Shown: positions 37,610 through 47,952, counted from the first letter of the stretch. The stretch is 64,000 nucleotides of DNA from Mycolicibacterium canariasense (GCF_002101555.1 NZ_LQOL01000019.1:62001-126000), one strand, 5' to 3'. Notes: generated by a model from the letters alone, not told the origin. Numbers and translations: made by a program.

Positions 37610-37675
37610 ACTAGGAATGCGAGTATGGAGCATTTTGGCCTAGGTCTGCCCGGTACGCTCGGGGACCATAGAGAC

Positions 37676-39160
37676 ATGACTCACACCGAACACCTCGACG
37701 TGCTGATCGTCGGCGCCGGCATCTCGGGTATCGGCGCCGCCTACTATCTGCAGCGGGAGCACCCCGGCCGCAGCTACGCCATCATCGAGGCGCGCGGCGC
37801 CACCGGCGGCACGTGGGACCTGTTCCGCTATCCGGGCATCCGGTCGGACTCCGACCTGCACACCTTCGGCTACGAGTTCAAACCGTGGCGCGACGAGCAT
37901 GCCATCGCCACCGCCGACAAGATCCTGGACTATCTGCGCGAGACGGTGGCCGAGAACGGGATCGACCGCCGGATCCGGTTCCACCACAAGGTGATCGCCG
38001 CGGCATGGCAGAGCGCGGACTCGCGCTGGGTGGTCGATATCGAGCGCGACGGCGAGCTGATCCAGATCTCGGCCAATTGGCTGTTCTGTGCCGGCGGCTA
38101 CTACCGCTACGACCAGGGCTACACCCCCGAGTTCCCCGGCCGGGAGCGGTTCACCGGCCAGGTGGTGCACCCGCAGCACTGGCCGCACGATCTGGACTAC
38201 ACCGGCAAGAAGGTCGTCGTGATCGGTAGCGGCGCCACCGCGGTGACGCTGATCCCCGCGATGGCCCCGACCGCCGGACACGTCACCATGCTGCAGCGCT
38301 CACCCACCTACGTGATGCCGGTCCCGGCCAAGGACGGCTTCGCCAACGTCGCCAAGAAACTGTTGGGCGACAAACGCGGCTACGCCCTCACCCGGCGCAA
38401 GAACATCCTCAAACAGCGTTCGGTCTACGTCTTCTGCCAGAAGTACCCGCGGGCCGCCCGCAAGCTGATCCGGTACATCAACACCAAACAGTTGCCCGCC
38501 GGGTATCCGGTCGACGAGCATTTCAACCCGAGCTACAACCCGTGGGATCAGCGGCTGTGCGCGGTACCCGACGGCGACCTGTTCAAGGCGCTCGGCGACG
38601 GCAGCGCCTCGGTGGTCACCGACCGGATCGCCACCTTCACCGAGAACGGCATCGCGCTGGAGTCCGGTCGTGAGCTGGAGGCCGACATCATCGTCACAGC
38701 AACGGGTTTGCAGGTCCAGCTGTTCGGCGGGGTGCGGCTCACCGTGGACGGCGTGCCGGTAAATCCGGCGGAAACCGTTGCCTACAAAGGCATCATGCTC
38801 TCCGGCGTGCCCAACTTCGCCTTCGCGTTCGGCTACACCAACTCGTCGTGGACGCTCAAGGTCGGGCTGCTGTGCGAGCACTTCTGCCGGTTGCTGTCAT
38901 ACATGGACGCCAACGGTTTCGACGCCGTCCGCCCGGAATTCGCGGACCCGGCCATGAAAACGCTGCCGCTGATCGACTTCGGTGCCGGCTATGTCAGCCG
39001 CAGCGCCGCCGAACTGCCCCGCCAGGGGGCGAGCGGCCCGTGGCAGATGACGATGAACTACACCGCCGACGCCGAGACACTACGCAACGGCCCGGTGACC
39101 GACCCGCACCTGCGGTTCAGCACGAGCGTCACCGCGGCAGAACCGGTCGTCGCTCGATGA
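37676..39160 (+). CDS. EthA-like Baeyer-Villiger flavin monooxygenase
   Basis: A 494-residue flavoprotein from ATG 37676. FAD motif GAGISG (13-18), NADPH motif IGSGATA and the Baeyer-Villiger fingerprint F-x-G-x3-H-x3-W (FTGQVVHPQHWP) are intact, along with GGTWDLFRYPGIRSDSDLHT. Similarity to M. tuberculosis EthA, the prodrug activator of ethionamide, is high over the full length (489 residues there). It converts ketones to esters or lactones using NADPH and O2. The neighbouring regulator is PucR-type rather than the TetR protein EthR, so it may be a paralogue rather than the true ethA. The hydrolase overlaps its stop by 4 bp. Confidence 0.9.
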   Translation: MTHTEHLDVLIVGAGISGIGAAYYLQREHPGRSYAIIEARGATGGTWDLFRYPGIRSDSDLHTFGYEFKPWRDEHAIATADKILDYLRETVAENGIDRRIRFHHKVIAAAWQSADSRWVVDIERDGELIQISANWLFCAGGYYRYDQGYTPEFPGRERFTGQVVHPQHWPHDLDYTGKKVVVIGSGATAVTLIPAMAPTAGHVTMLQRSPTYVMPVPAKDGFANVAKKLLGDKRGYALTRRKNILKQRSVYVFCQKYPRAARKLIRYINTKQLPAGYPVDEHFNPSYNPWDQRLCAVPDGDLFKALGDGSASVVTDRIATFTENGIALESGRELEADIIVTATGLQVQLFGGVRLTVDGVPVNPAETVAYKGIMLSGVPNFAFAFGYTNSSWTLKVGLLCEHFCRLLSYMDANGFDAVRPEFADPAMKTLPLIDFGAGYVSRSAAELPRQGASGPWQMTMNYTADAETLRNGPVTDPHLRFSTSVTAAEPVVAR

Positions 39161-40080
39161 CCGATCGGTACTGCCTGCTGCCGGGTGGGAACCGGGTCTG
39201 CTACCGGGTCGACGGCGGTCCGACGGGACAGCCACTGGTGCTCATCGCCGGCCTCACGCTGGATCTCACCTCCTGGCCGGCGGAGATGGTCGACGGCCTG
39301 ACCGGGCTGGGCTTCCGCGTGATCAGGCTGGACAACCGCGACGTCGGGCAGTCGACCTGGGCCACCACCGCGCCGCCGGGGAGGCTGCGTCAGCTCACCC
39401 GCCGCCCGCGTGCCGACGGGTACGACCTGGGCGACATGGCCGGCGACGTCGTGGCCCTGCTCGACCACCTCGACATCGACCGGGTGCACCTGGTGGGGAT
39501 GTCGATGGGCGGGATGATCGCCCAAACGGTCGCCGCCCGGTACCCCGACCGGGTGCTGACCCTGACCTCCATCTTCTCGACGACCGGAGCGCCGGATGTC
39601 GGGCAGCCCGCCTTCTCGACGCTGGCATTGCTGGCCAGGCGAGCGCCGCGGACCAAGCAGACGTTCATCGACCGGCATATCACGATGATGAAACATCTTG
39701 CCGGGACGGGCTTTCCGTTGGATGTCGAGGCGGCGGCCGACTACGCCGGCGGGGCGTGGGACCGGGGACCGGGCCCCTGTGCCGGCGCCGGGGTGGCGCG
39801 CCAGATCAACGCGATCTTCAAATCCGGAGACCGCACCGCCGAGCTGGCCCGGATCACCGCGCCGACACAGGTCGTGCACGGCGACCGGGACCGGATCGTG
39901 CATCCCAGCGGTGGCGCCGCCACCGCGGCCGCGATCCCGGCAGCCCGCCATCTCACGATCCCGGGCATGGGCCATGACCTGGCTCCCGGGTTGATCGGCC
40001 GCCTGGTGGCGGTGATCAGCCAGAACGCGGCCCGGGCCGAGTCAGCCGAACTCCAGCAGGGTGGTCACCCCGCGCAGTGA
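39157..40080 (+). CDS. Alpha/beta hydrolase
   Basis: A 307-residue alpha/beta-hydrolase. ATG 39157 overlaps the monooxygenase TGA (ATGA). The nucleophile elbow is GMSMGGM, the oxyanion region IAGLTLDLTSW, the acid probably D in HGDRDRIVHP and the His in GMGHDL. It resembles aclacinomycin-methylesterase/RdmC-type esterases. Pairing with a Baeyer-Villiger enzyme makes chemical sense: the ester or lactone formed upstream would be hydrolysed here. Its last 39 bp overlap the end of the convergent omt gene, an unusually long 3' overlap. Confidence 0.88.
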   Translation: MTDRYCLLPGGNRVCYRVDGGPTGQPLVLIAGLTLDLTSWPAEMVDGLTGLGFRVIRLDNRDVGQSTWATTAPPGRLRQLTRRPRADGYDLGDMAGDVVALLDHLDIDRVHLVGMSMGGMIAQTVAARYPDRVLTLTSIFSTTGAPDVGQPAFSTLALLARRAPRTKQTFIDRHITMMKHLAGTGFPLDVEAAADYAGGAWDRGPGPCAGAGVARQINAIFKSGDRTAELARITAPTQVVHGDRDRIVHPSGGAATAAAIPAARHLTIPGMGHDLAPGLIGRLVAVISQNAARAESAELQQGGHPAQ

Positions 40081-40905
40081 GTCCAGCACCGGAAGCCGGT
40101 GCGCGGCCCAGATCAAGGTGTTCACCACCCGGCCGCGCCCCGGCTGCAGCGGGACATCGTGCACGGCGCGGACACCGGGCACGGTGTCGGCCAACGCCGC
40201 GGCCTGGGCGACCGACAGGCTGAACGGCATCGGCGGAACCCGGTAGCGCCACGACGGCCGCAGCAGGCCGTTGCGGGACCCCCAGGCGAACCAGTGCGGC
40301 GGCAGGTCGAACATCATCCGCCCACCGGGGAAGCGCTGCGCGCAGGCGGTGATCAAGCCGAGCGCCTCGTCGGGTTGCAGGTACATCAACAGACCCTCCG
40401 CGGTGATGAACACACCGTCGTCGGGGTCTGAGCTCGATGTCGCCGCCGGAGCGGCTCCGACCTGATCCATCCAGCTGTAGTCCAGAGCTGATTGTGCGCA
40501 CACCCGGACCCGGTCCGACGGCGGCAGCAGCCTCTCGCGCAGTGCCACGATCGGCGGCAGATCGACGGTGAGCCAACGGAATCGGTGGCCGACGTCGGAG
40601 GCGTCGATGCGGTAGAAACTGGTCTGCAGCCCTTCGGCGAGGGCGACGACGGTGGCGGCGGGATGTTCGCGAAGATAGTCGCGGGTGGCGGCGTCGAAGG
40701 TGAGCGCGCGCAGCGCCATGTCCTGGCGCCGGGACGGCCCGAACTTGGCGAAGTCGAAGTCGATGGCGTCGACGAGGTCGATCGCCACCGGATCGTCGAG
40801 GATCGCATCGGGCCTGCGGGCCTCGTTGGCGCGGACTTGCAACGTCAACAGCGCCGTCTCGGAAACCCCGGTCAGCGCCGAGCCGTCGATCTTCTCCGAA
40901 GTCAC
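40042..40905 (-). CDS. omt: O-methyltransferase, leucine carboxyl methyltransferase family
   Basis: A 287-residue protein of the LCM/PPM1 superfamily common in mycobacteria. Markers are ETALLTLQVRANEARRPDAILDDPVA near the N-terminus, ALAEGLQTSFYRID (SAM-binding loop), VDLPPIVALRERLLP and TAEGLLMYL. It corresponds by position and form to Rv1153c (omt). Substrate unknown; family members methylate carboxyl or hydroxyl groups, some in polyketide or lipid pathways. Its stop lies inside the 3' end of the opposing hydrolase gene. Confidence 0.87.
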   Translation of the reverse strand: MTSEKIDGSALTGVSETALLTLQVRANEARRPDAILDDPVAIDLVDAIDFDFAKFGPSRRQDMALRALTFDAATRDYLREHPAATVVALAEGLQTSFYRIDASDVGHRFRWLTVDLPPIVALRERLLPPSDRVRVCAQSALDYSWMDQVGAAPAATSSSDPDDGVFITAEGLLMYLQPDEALGLITACAQRFPGGRMMFDLPPHWFAWGSRNGLLRPSWRYRVPPMPFSLSVAQAAALADTVPGVRAVHDVPLQPGRGRVVNTLIWAAHRLPVLDSLRGVTTLLEFG

Positions 40906-40929
40906 GCAGCCGAATCTACCCAGGCCCGG

Positions 40930-41946
<1,017 letters not shown>

Positions 41947-41964
41947 GTCGTTTAGGCTGGCCAC

Positions 41965-42135
41965 ATGGCCGAGAAACCGGAAGAAGACGACACCAAGCGC
42001 AAGTTCCGGGAGGCGTTGGAACGCAAGAAGGCGCAATCGTCGGCGGGTGCGGCGCGCACCGACGGCGGCCGCAAGCAGGCCCGCGCCCATGGCGCGGCGG
42101 AGAACCGTCGGGAGTTCCGCCGCAAGAGCGGTTAG
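41965..42135 (+). CDS. DUF5302 family small protein
   Basis: A 56-residue, highly charged protein: MAEKPEEDDTKRKFREALERK, followed by a Gly/Arg-rich tail ending EFRRKSG. This is the DUF5302 pattern, a short mycobacterial family of unknown function. It is 18 bp after the Rv1155-like stop, so probably the same transcript. Its stop overlaps the stop of the convergent acyltransferase gene by 3 bp. Confidence 0.8.
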   Translation: MAEKPEEDDTKRKFREALERKKAQSSAGAARTDGGRKQARAHGAAENRREFRRKSG

Positions 42136-43400
42136 CGTGCGAGGCTGCGCGCCGCCGCCAGCGCGGTGAGCAGCACCGCCACGCACAGCACGCCGGGGCC
42201 CTTCAGTCCCCAGCCGACCGAGGCCAGGGTGGCGGCACCGGCGACGCAGAGCAACGTCCCCACCGTGGCGCTGCGCGCCGCGGTGACGGTGCCGCCGTCC
42301 CAGTAGGGCAGTGGATTGTTCTCCAGCGGGCGCAGCGCGACGAACAGGACGGCGACCACGGCGGCCATGATCACCAACTGGGCGATGCTCAGCGCGACGA
42401 AATGCGGTTGCCCGGGATAGCGCGGCAGCCCGAGTTGGTCGAACAGCAGATGCATGCCGAGCAGCGCGGGCATATGCCACAGGTACAGGGTCATCGCCCC
42501 GCTGTTGCCGATCGCGGTCAGCCACCACACCCGGGGCCGGCGGGCCCACCGAGTGATCGCGGGCGCCGCGGCGATCGCCAAGGCGCACATCATGATTGCG
42601 TGTCCCGCCATCAGCAGCGACGGCGGCGCCATGTTCTTCAGGTGTTGCCCATCGATGCCGACCAGGCTCAGCTCGTACGGCCCGAACCGCAGCAGGGCCA
42701 TATTGGCGGCCAGCATCGTCACACCCAGCACCGCGGCTGCGGACGGACCTAGCAGGCCCCGCCGGTAGGCCACTCCGAACAGGCCCGGCAGCAGCCACGC
42801 CGTCAGGTTCGCATACCCCAGCCAACCCAGCCCCGGGTCGTCGAGGCGCACCGCGTCGACCACCGCGACGAACCCGTAGCCGAGCGCCACCGCGCCGGCG
42901 AGCCGGGCCGTGGTGGTGATCCGGGTCAGCAGCGGAACGGCCGCGAGCACAAGGACATACGCGCCCAAGAACCACAACAATTGGGTCGAGATACCGGCGA
43001 TCGGCTCGTAGACGTGCACCGGCACCGTGCGGTGCAGCACCATCAGCGCGACCGCCCAGAACGCCAGGTAGTAGAAGACCGGCCGGTACAACCGGGTGCA
43101 GCGCTTCAACAGCCAGCCGCCCCAATCGCCGTGATAGGTCTGGACAGACCCGGCGACGCCGGCGAAGAAAAACAGCGGCATGATCTGGAACACCCAGGTC
43201 AGAGCCTGGAAGACGGCCGAGGTGGTGAGCAGGTTGTCCCAATGGAACACCTCGTCGGTGATGATGCTGGTGGCCATCACGGTGTGTCCGGCGATCACGC
43301 CGAGCAGGGACACGATGCGGATGACGTCGAGGGCGCGATCGCGGTCGGGCGGGGTGGCGCTGGCGACCTCGGCGACGGAGGGAAACGCGGTCACGGGCAT
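42132..43400 (-). CDS. Acyltransferase family 3 membrane protein
   Basis: A 422-residue protein with about 10-11 membrane helices. The acyltransferase-3 pattern is present: DRALDVIRIVSLLGVIAGH (R/D/H opening), PLFFFAGVAG and the L-K-R-x-R-P-like KRCTRLYRPVFYY. These enzymes move acyl groups onto periplasmic sugars or lipids. This one has no SGNH extension. ATG 43400 is near the start of homology. The accessory block begins here; the next gene shares its strand but is separated by a terminator. Confidence 0.85.
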   Translation of the reverse strand: MPVTAFPSVAEVASATPPDRDRALDVIRIVSLLGVIAGHTVMATSIITDEVFHWDNLLTTSAVFQALTWVFQIMPLFFFAGVAGSVQTYHGDWGGWLLKRCTRLYRPVFYYLAFWAVALMVLHRTVPVHVYEPIAGISTQLLWFLGAYVLVLAAVPLLTRITTTARLAGAVALGYGFVAVVDAVRLDDPGLGWLGYANLTAWLLPGLFGVAYRRGLLGPSAAAVLGVTMLAANMALLRFGPYELSLVGIDGQHLKNMAPPSLLMAGHAIMMCALAIAAAPAITRWARRPRVWWLTAIGNSGAMTLYLWHMPALLGMHLLFDQLGLPRYPGQPHFVALSIAQLVIMAAVVAVLFVALRPLENNPLPYWDGGTVTAARSATVGTLLCVAGAATLASVGWGLKGPGVLCVAVLLTALAAARSLAR

Positions 43401-43462
43401 GGCTCGACGCTAAGCCGGGCACACCCGTACCGCCTGAGTAGAACCACTCAAACCCCGGCGAC

Positions 43463-43505
43463 TTGTGGAGCCGCAGCCGGACTCAGTCCGGCTGCGGCTC
43501 CACAA
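43463..43505 (-). terminator. Perfect 21-bp stem hairpin terminator
   Basis: 43463-43483 and 43485-43505 are exact reverse complements around C43484. It follows the stop of the MFS gene (reading leftward) by 1 bp and insulates the acyltransferase gene. Confidence 0.88.
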
Positions 43506-43506
43506 A

Positions 43507-44718
43507 TCACACGCCGGCGGGGGTATCGCGGCGTTCCTGCACCAGGATGGCCGCCAGGCACAGCACGGCCAGCACCCCGACCGCCGTCGCGAACACCTCG
43601 CCGGCGGTGCGCAACCCCCAGGCGTGCGCGGCCAGGCCGGCGCCCACCACGGGCAGCGAGATGGCCACGTACGCCACCACGAAGTAGGTCGAGCTGACCT
43701 CGGCGCGGCGCTCGGTTGGAACCTGCTCGACGATGGCGGCCAGGCCCCGGCTGAAGCTGATGCCCTGCCCGGTGCCGGCAATCAACGCCGCCACCAGGAT
43801 GCCGACCAGCGACGAAAGCCGCAGCGCCACAACCAGAATCGCCATGCCCAGCACCAGGATGGCGCACCCTGCCGCGACTGCGCGCGCCGGGGTGATCCGC
43901 CGGCCCAGCAGCTGTGCTACTGCCGAGGCGACGAAGATCGACGCCGCAATCGCGCCGCCGACGGCATGGTTCCCGATGCCCGCGACATTGGCCACGAACG
44001 ACGGCGCCACCGAGGTGAACAAGCCCGTCACGGCGAAGCCGGCGAACGCAGCGGTGGCGGCGGTCAGGAACACGGCCCGTGCCTCGGCGGGGATAGACAA
44101 CCGCTGGAAGCCGATCCGGCCGGTGCGGTCGGAGGTCTCCGGGACGATCAGGACCGCTGCGATCGCCAGTACCACGAGCGCGATGTGCACCACGAACGGC
44201 ACCACCAGCGGGTGGGGGACGTACTGCACCAGCAGTCCGGCCAGGATGGGCCCGCTCCCCAGGCCGCCGATGTTGGCGACCGTCGCGACCATGGCGCCGC
44301 GCTCACGCTCCGCGGCGGGCAGCGCTTCCACCACGGCGGCGGTCGCAGTTCCGGTGAAGATACCCGCCGACAGGCCGGACAGCAGGCGTCCCACCAAGAG
44401 CACGGGCACGCTGTCGGAGAAGAGGAAGACAACGGCGCTGGCCAGCGCGAACGCCAGACCGCCGAGCAGTACCGGGCGCCGCCCGATCGCGTCGGACCAG
44501 CCGCCGACCACGAGGAGGGCGCCGAGCACACCGATGGCGTAGGCGGCATAGACGATCGTGGTGGTGAGCACCGCGAAATGCATCTGCGCCGCATAGAGCG
44601 CGTACATCGGCGTCGGCAACGTGGTGCCGAGCATGACGGCGGCGAACGCGAAGGCCAGCAGCGGAAAGGCCAGACGGCGGCGGGTGCTCACTCGCGTGAA
44701 CAACGCCGCCGCCGCCAT
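43507..44718 (-). CDS. MFS transporter
   Basis: A 403-residue, 12-helix transporter. I start it at ATG 44718 (MAAAALFTRVSTRRRLAFPL), just before the first helix; upstream sequence in frame lacks coding character. Motif A is GGWSDAIGRRPVLL (about 67-80), a good match to the drug:H+ antiporter consensus. The rest resembles YcaD/arabinose-efflux-like MFS proteins. The substrate is unknown. It lies 29 bp downstream of the acetate-type symporter stop on the same strand, so it may be the last gene of that unit. Confidence 0.85.
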   Translation of the reverse strand: MAAAALFTRVSTRRRLAFPLLAFAFAAVMLGTTLPTPMYALYAAQMHFAVLTTTIVYAAYAIGVLGALLVVGGWSDAIGRRPVLLGGLAFALASAVVFLFSDSVPVLLVGRLLSGLSAGIFTGTATAAVVEALPAAERERGAMVATVANIGGLGSGPILAGLLVQYVPHPLVVPFVVHIALVVLAIAAVLIVPETSDRTGRIGFQRLSIPAEARAVFLTAATAAFAGFAVTGLFTSVAPSFVANVAGIGNHAVGGAIAASIFVASAVAQLLGRRITPARAVAAGCAILVLGMAILVVALRLSSLVGILVAALIAGTGQGISFSRGLAAIVEQVPTERRAEVSSTYFVVAYVAISLPVVGAGLAAHAWGLRTAGEVFATAVGVLAVLCLAAILVQERRDTPAGV

Positions 44719-44747
44719 GGGTAATCCGGTACCCGTTGTGATACTCG

Positions 44748-46379
44748 CTAATGCACGATGGCCTTCTCCGCGCCGACACCGGTGAGCGAACGCACCTCCA
44801 TCTCGGCGTCGATTTCCGGATTGCCCCTGTCCTTCGATGTCAGGGTGCCGACGATGCCGAGTAGGAAGGCCAGCGGGATGGACACGATGCCGGGATTGGC
44901 CAGCGGGAACCACGCGAAGTCGGCACCGGGGATCATCGCGGTCTTCGAGCCCGAGACGGCGGGGGAGAAGACGATCAGCACGATGGTCGAGATCAGCCCG
45001 CCGTACATGCTCCACAGCGCGCCGCGGGTGTTGAACCGGCGCCAGTACAGCGAGTACACGATGGTGGGCAGGTTGGCCGCGGCGGCCACCGCGAAGGCCA
45101 GTGCCACCAAGAAGGCGATGTTCTGCCCGTTGGCCAGGATGCCCAAGCCGATGGCCACCAGGCCGAGCACCACCGCGGTGATCCGGGAGACCCTGACCTG
45201 CTCCTCCTCGGTGACCTTGTGGCCCTTGAGGACACTGGCATAGACGTCATGCGCGAAGGACGCCGACGCCGTGATGGTCAGGCCGGCCACCACCGCCAGG
45301 ATGGTGGCGAACGCCACCGCCGAGATGATGCCGAGCAGCACCACGCCACCCAGTTCCAGGGCCAGCAGTGGGGCCGCCGAGTTCTGCCCGCCGGCCGCCG
45401 ACAGGATGCGGTCCGGTCCGACGATCGCGGCGGCGCCGTAGCCCAGCACCAGGGTGAACAGGTAGAAGGCGCCGATGAGGGCGATCGCCCACACCACCGA
45501 GCGACGGGCCTCCTTGGCCGTGGGCACGGTGTAAAAGCGCATCAGCACGTGCGGCAGCCCCGCGGTACCCAGCACCAGCGCCAGCCCCAGCGACAGGAAG
45601 TTGATCTTCGATTCCGTCGACCCGCCGTATTGAGCGCCGGGAGCCAGCACGTCGCGGCCGGCCACGCCCGTGGTGGTGGCGTCGGAGACGGCCGACTGGG
45701 CGGCGCCGAGGATGTCGGAGAAGTTCAGCCCGAACTTGGCCAGCACCATGACGGTCATCAGGCCGGCACCGGTGATCAGCAGGACGGCCTTGATGATCTG
45801 CACCCAGGTGGTGCCCTTCATGCCACCGACCAGGACGTAGACGATCATCAGGATGCCGACGACGGCGATCACCAGCGACTGGCCCGCCTTGCTGTGCACG
45901 TTGAGCAGCAGGGCGACCAGGCCGCCGGCGCCGGCCATCTGGGCCAGCAGGTAGAACAGCGACACCGTCAACGTCGTGGTGGCGGCCGCCAGCCGGACCG
46001 GCCGTTGCTTGAGCCGGAAGCTCAGCACGTCGGCCATGGTGAACCGGCCGGTGTTGCGCAGCAGTTCGGCCACCAGCAGCAGGGCCACCAGCCAGGCCAC
46101 CAGGAAGCCGATCGAGTACAGGAACCCGTCGTAGCCGTATACCGCGATGGCCCCGGCGATGCCCAGGAAACTGGCCGCCGACAGATAGTCACCGGCGATG
46201 GCGATGCCGTTCTGTGGTCCGGAGAAAGCACGGCCGCCGGTGAAGAACTGGTCGGCGGACTTGTTGTTACCGCTGGCGCGGATCACCACGTACATGGTGA
46301 CGGCGACGAACAGACCGAAGATGGCGATGTTGGCGACCGGGTTGCCCACCGACTCGGCCGCGGCGACGAGGGTGGTCAC
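44748..46379 (-). CDS. Sodium/solute symporter, cation-acetate symporter (ActP-like)
   Basis: A 543-residue protein from GTG 46379 with about 13 membrane helices. SSS-family markers include GIAIAGDYLSAASFLGIAG (helix 2 sodium-site region), RNTGRFTMADVLSFRLKQRP, GGMKGTTWVQIIKAVLL and GTAGLPHVLMRFYTVPTAKEARRS, the last nearly diagnostic for ActP/MctC-type monocarboxylate uptake. It imports acetate, propionate or pyruvate with sodium or protons. GTGA overlaps the DUF485 stop, the standard yjcH-actP pair. Confidence 0.9.
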   Translation of the reverse strand: MTTLVAAAESVGNPVANIAIFGLFVAVTMYVVIRASGNNKSADQFFTGGRAFSGPQNGIAIAGDYLSAASFLGIAGAIAVYGYDGFLYSIGFLVAWLVALLLVAELLRNTGRFTMADVLSFRLKQRPVRLAAATTTLTVSLFYLLAQMAGAGGLVALLLNVHSKAGQSLVIAVVGILMIVYVLVGGMKGTTWVQIIKAVLLITGAGLMTVMVLAKFGLNFSDILGAAQSAVSDATTTGVAGRDVLAPGAQYGGSTESKINFLSLGLALVLGTAGLPHVLMRFYTVPTAKEARRSVVWAIALIGAFYLFTLVLGYGAAAIVGPDRILSAAGGQNSAAPLLALELGGVVLLGIISAVAFATILAVVAGLTITASASFAHDVYASVLKGHKVTEEEQVRVSRITAVVLGLVAIGLGILANGQNIAFLVALAFAVAAAANLPTIVYSLYWRRFNTRGALWSMYGGLISTIVLIVFSPAVSGSKTAMIPGADFAWFPLANPGIVSIPLAFLLGIVGTLTSKDRGNPEIDAEMEVRSLTGVGAEKAIVH

Positions 46380-46717
46380 TTCGCCGGGCCTTCCATCTCG
46401 GACCGGATGGCCGCGGCCCGCGGATCCAGCTCACGGTTGGCGAACCGCACGTAGATGCCGGTGATGAGGAAGGTGGTGACGAACTGCCCCAGACCGAGCA
46501 GCAGCCCGACATTGACATTGCCGAACACCTTGGTGGCCATGAAGTCGTGGGCGAAGGCACCGAGCACCACGTACAGCCCGTACCAGATGAGGAAGAACGC
46601 CGTCATCGGGAACACGAAGCGCCGCAGCTTGCTGCGCAGCTCCTGGAACTCGGGGCTGTCCTGCACGTGCAGGAACTCGGCGCCCGTGGGGGCGGGCGGA
46701 CTGTCTGTTGTGGGCAC
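46376..46717 (-). CDS. DUF485 membrane protein, symporter partner
   Basis: A 113-residue protein from GTG 46717. Two membrane helices (about 39-60 and 72-93) follow a cytoplasmic lead containing SPEFQELRSKLRRFVFPMT, the DUF485 signature. In most bacteria a DUF485 gene (yjcH) precedes the acetate permease actP and is thought to assist it. The 4-bp overlap with the symporter here fits that pairing. Confidence 0.9.
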   Translation of the reverse strand: MPTTDSPPAPTGAEFLHVQDSPEFQELRSKLRRFVFPMTAFFLIWYGLYVVLGAFAHDFMATKVFGNVNVGLLLGLGQFVTTFLITGIYVRFANRELDPRAAAIRSEMEGPAK

Positions 46718-46851
46718 CGGTGACTCCTCGAGGTCGACTGTGAACCAGCTTGGAGTCGAACATAAATGAGATGTGAGTCACACGGGTATGGTCGGCGCCG
46801 AAGCTTCTGGCCGGTGCGCCGAACGGTCGGTGGGTGGCGGTGAGCGGCGGG

Positions 46852-47280
46852 CTACGCCGGGCGCCGGACCAGTTCGACCACCGGAATCACCCGCGCGGTC
46901 TTGCGCTGGTAGTCGCCGAACTGCGGTTCGACCGCGACTTGCTTGTCGTAGATGCTGTCGCGCTCGGCGCCTTCGAGCACCCGAGCGGTCACCGGGAAGG
47001 TCTCGGTCTTCCACTCGACGGTGACGTCGGGATGCGCGACGAGGTTGTGGAACCAGTCCGGGTTGGTGTCGGCGCCGCCCTTGCTGGCGAAGATGTAGAT
47101 GCGGTCGCCGTCGACCAGGGGAACCAGCGGAGCGATGCGTTCCGTGCCGGATTTCGCGCCGAAGTGGTGCACCAGCACCAACGGCTTGCCTTCGAACATG
47201 CCGCCCGCGGTGCCGCCGTTGGCCCGGAACTCGCCGATCACCTCGCGGTTCATCGCATCGAAATCGAACGTTTCTGTCAT
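46852..47280 (-). CDS. Ddn-like F420-dependent nitroreductase family protein
   Basis: A 142-residue split-barrel protein. The deazaflavin-dependent nitroreductase pattern is clear: NREVIGEFRANGG, LVLVHHFGAKSGTERIAPLV, IFASKGGADTNPDWFHNLVAHPDVTVEW and ERDSIYDKQVAVEPQFGDYQRKTAR. Members use reduced F420 to reduce quinones or nitro-compounds such as PA-824. The start at ATG 47280 is consistent with the family. It is 36 bp downstream of the HD gene on the same strand. Confidence 0.9.
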   Translation of the reverse strand: MTETFDFDAMNREVIGEFRANGGTAGGMFEGKPLVLVHHFGAKSGTERIAPLVPLVDGDRIYIFASKGGADTNPDWFHNLVAHPDVTVEWKTETFPVTARVLEGAERDSIYDKQVAVEPQFGDYQRKTARVIPVVELVRRPA

Positions 47281-47316
47281 GGTGTTCCTCCCTGTCGTCG
47301 CCTTCTTGACGAACTG

Positions 47317-47952
47317 TCAGAACCCCGGATTGATTCCGGGACGTCCCGCTCGGTGCTGTCGGACAAGATCTGCCGCCCAGGACGGTGCCTGGGCTTTGTC
47401 CGGTTGCCGCAGAGCCTGGTCGATCACCAAGGTCTGCAGGATCTCTTCTAGGCGGTTGCGGGGAAACCGCTTCTCGGCCTCGGCAATGGCTGAGGCAAAC
47501 GCGACGCGTAACGGCGCTGGGCCGAACTCGATCTCCACCCCGCGGCGTAGGTAGTGCGCTATGGGGCCCCGGCGCTGGGGGATTCCTGGTGTGGTGTGCA
47601 GGGCTATCGCTTCCCAGACGGTGTCGATCTTCGCCGCGTTCCAGCCGTGCCGGCTCAGGAACGCGGCGGCGGCATCGGCACCCTCCACCTCGAACCGCGC
47701 CGGGCCGTCATACCGATCCGCCGTTCCCGCGTCATGGAAAAGCGCTGCGAGGCAGAGTGACTCGGTGTCTAGATTCGGCACTCCATCGCGCAGTGCCGCC
47801 TGCCGTCCGAGCACGAACGTCCGGACGCTGTGGTGGTAGATCTGCGGATGCACGACTTCCCGAACGTGTGCGGCCGCGGCAGACATGATGCCGCTACCGG
47901 CTCCGTCAGTGTCGATCCCCATCGTCTTCATCAAATCCACGGTGGCACTCAT
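47317..47952 (-). CDS. HD-domain phosphohydrolase-like protein
   Basis: A 211-residue protein. The HD metal-binding signature is visible as HHSVRTFVLG, then LAALFHDAGTADRYDG and AIALHTTPGI, in the spacing seen in the cyanamide-hydratase-like/HD group. The C-terminus (EIEFGPAPLRVAFASAIAEA) is also typical of those proteins. Substrate unknown. ATG 47952 directly abuts the stop of the quinone-oxidoreductase gene, so the two are one transcript. Confidence 0.85.
   Translation of the reverse strand: MSATVDLMKTMGIDTDGAGSGIMSAAAAHVREVVHPQIYHHSVRTFVLGRQAALRDGVPNLDTESLCLAALFHDAGTADRYDGPARFEVEGADAAAAFLSRHGWNAAKIDTVWEAIALHTTPGIPQRRGPIAHYLRRGVEIEFGPAPLRVAFASAIAEAEKRFPRNRLEEILQTLVIDQALRQPDKAQAPSWAADLVRQHRAGRPGINPGF

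Noticed and set aside
37592..37675. N-terminal extension of the EthA-like monooxygenase from 37592
   Set aside because: It would run through the palindrome and promoter region; family similarity begins at ATG 37676.
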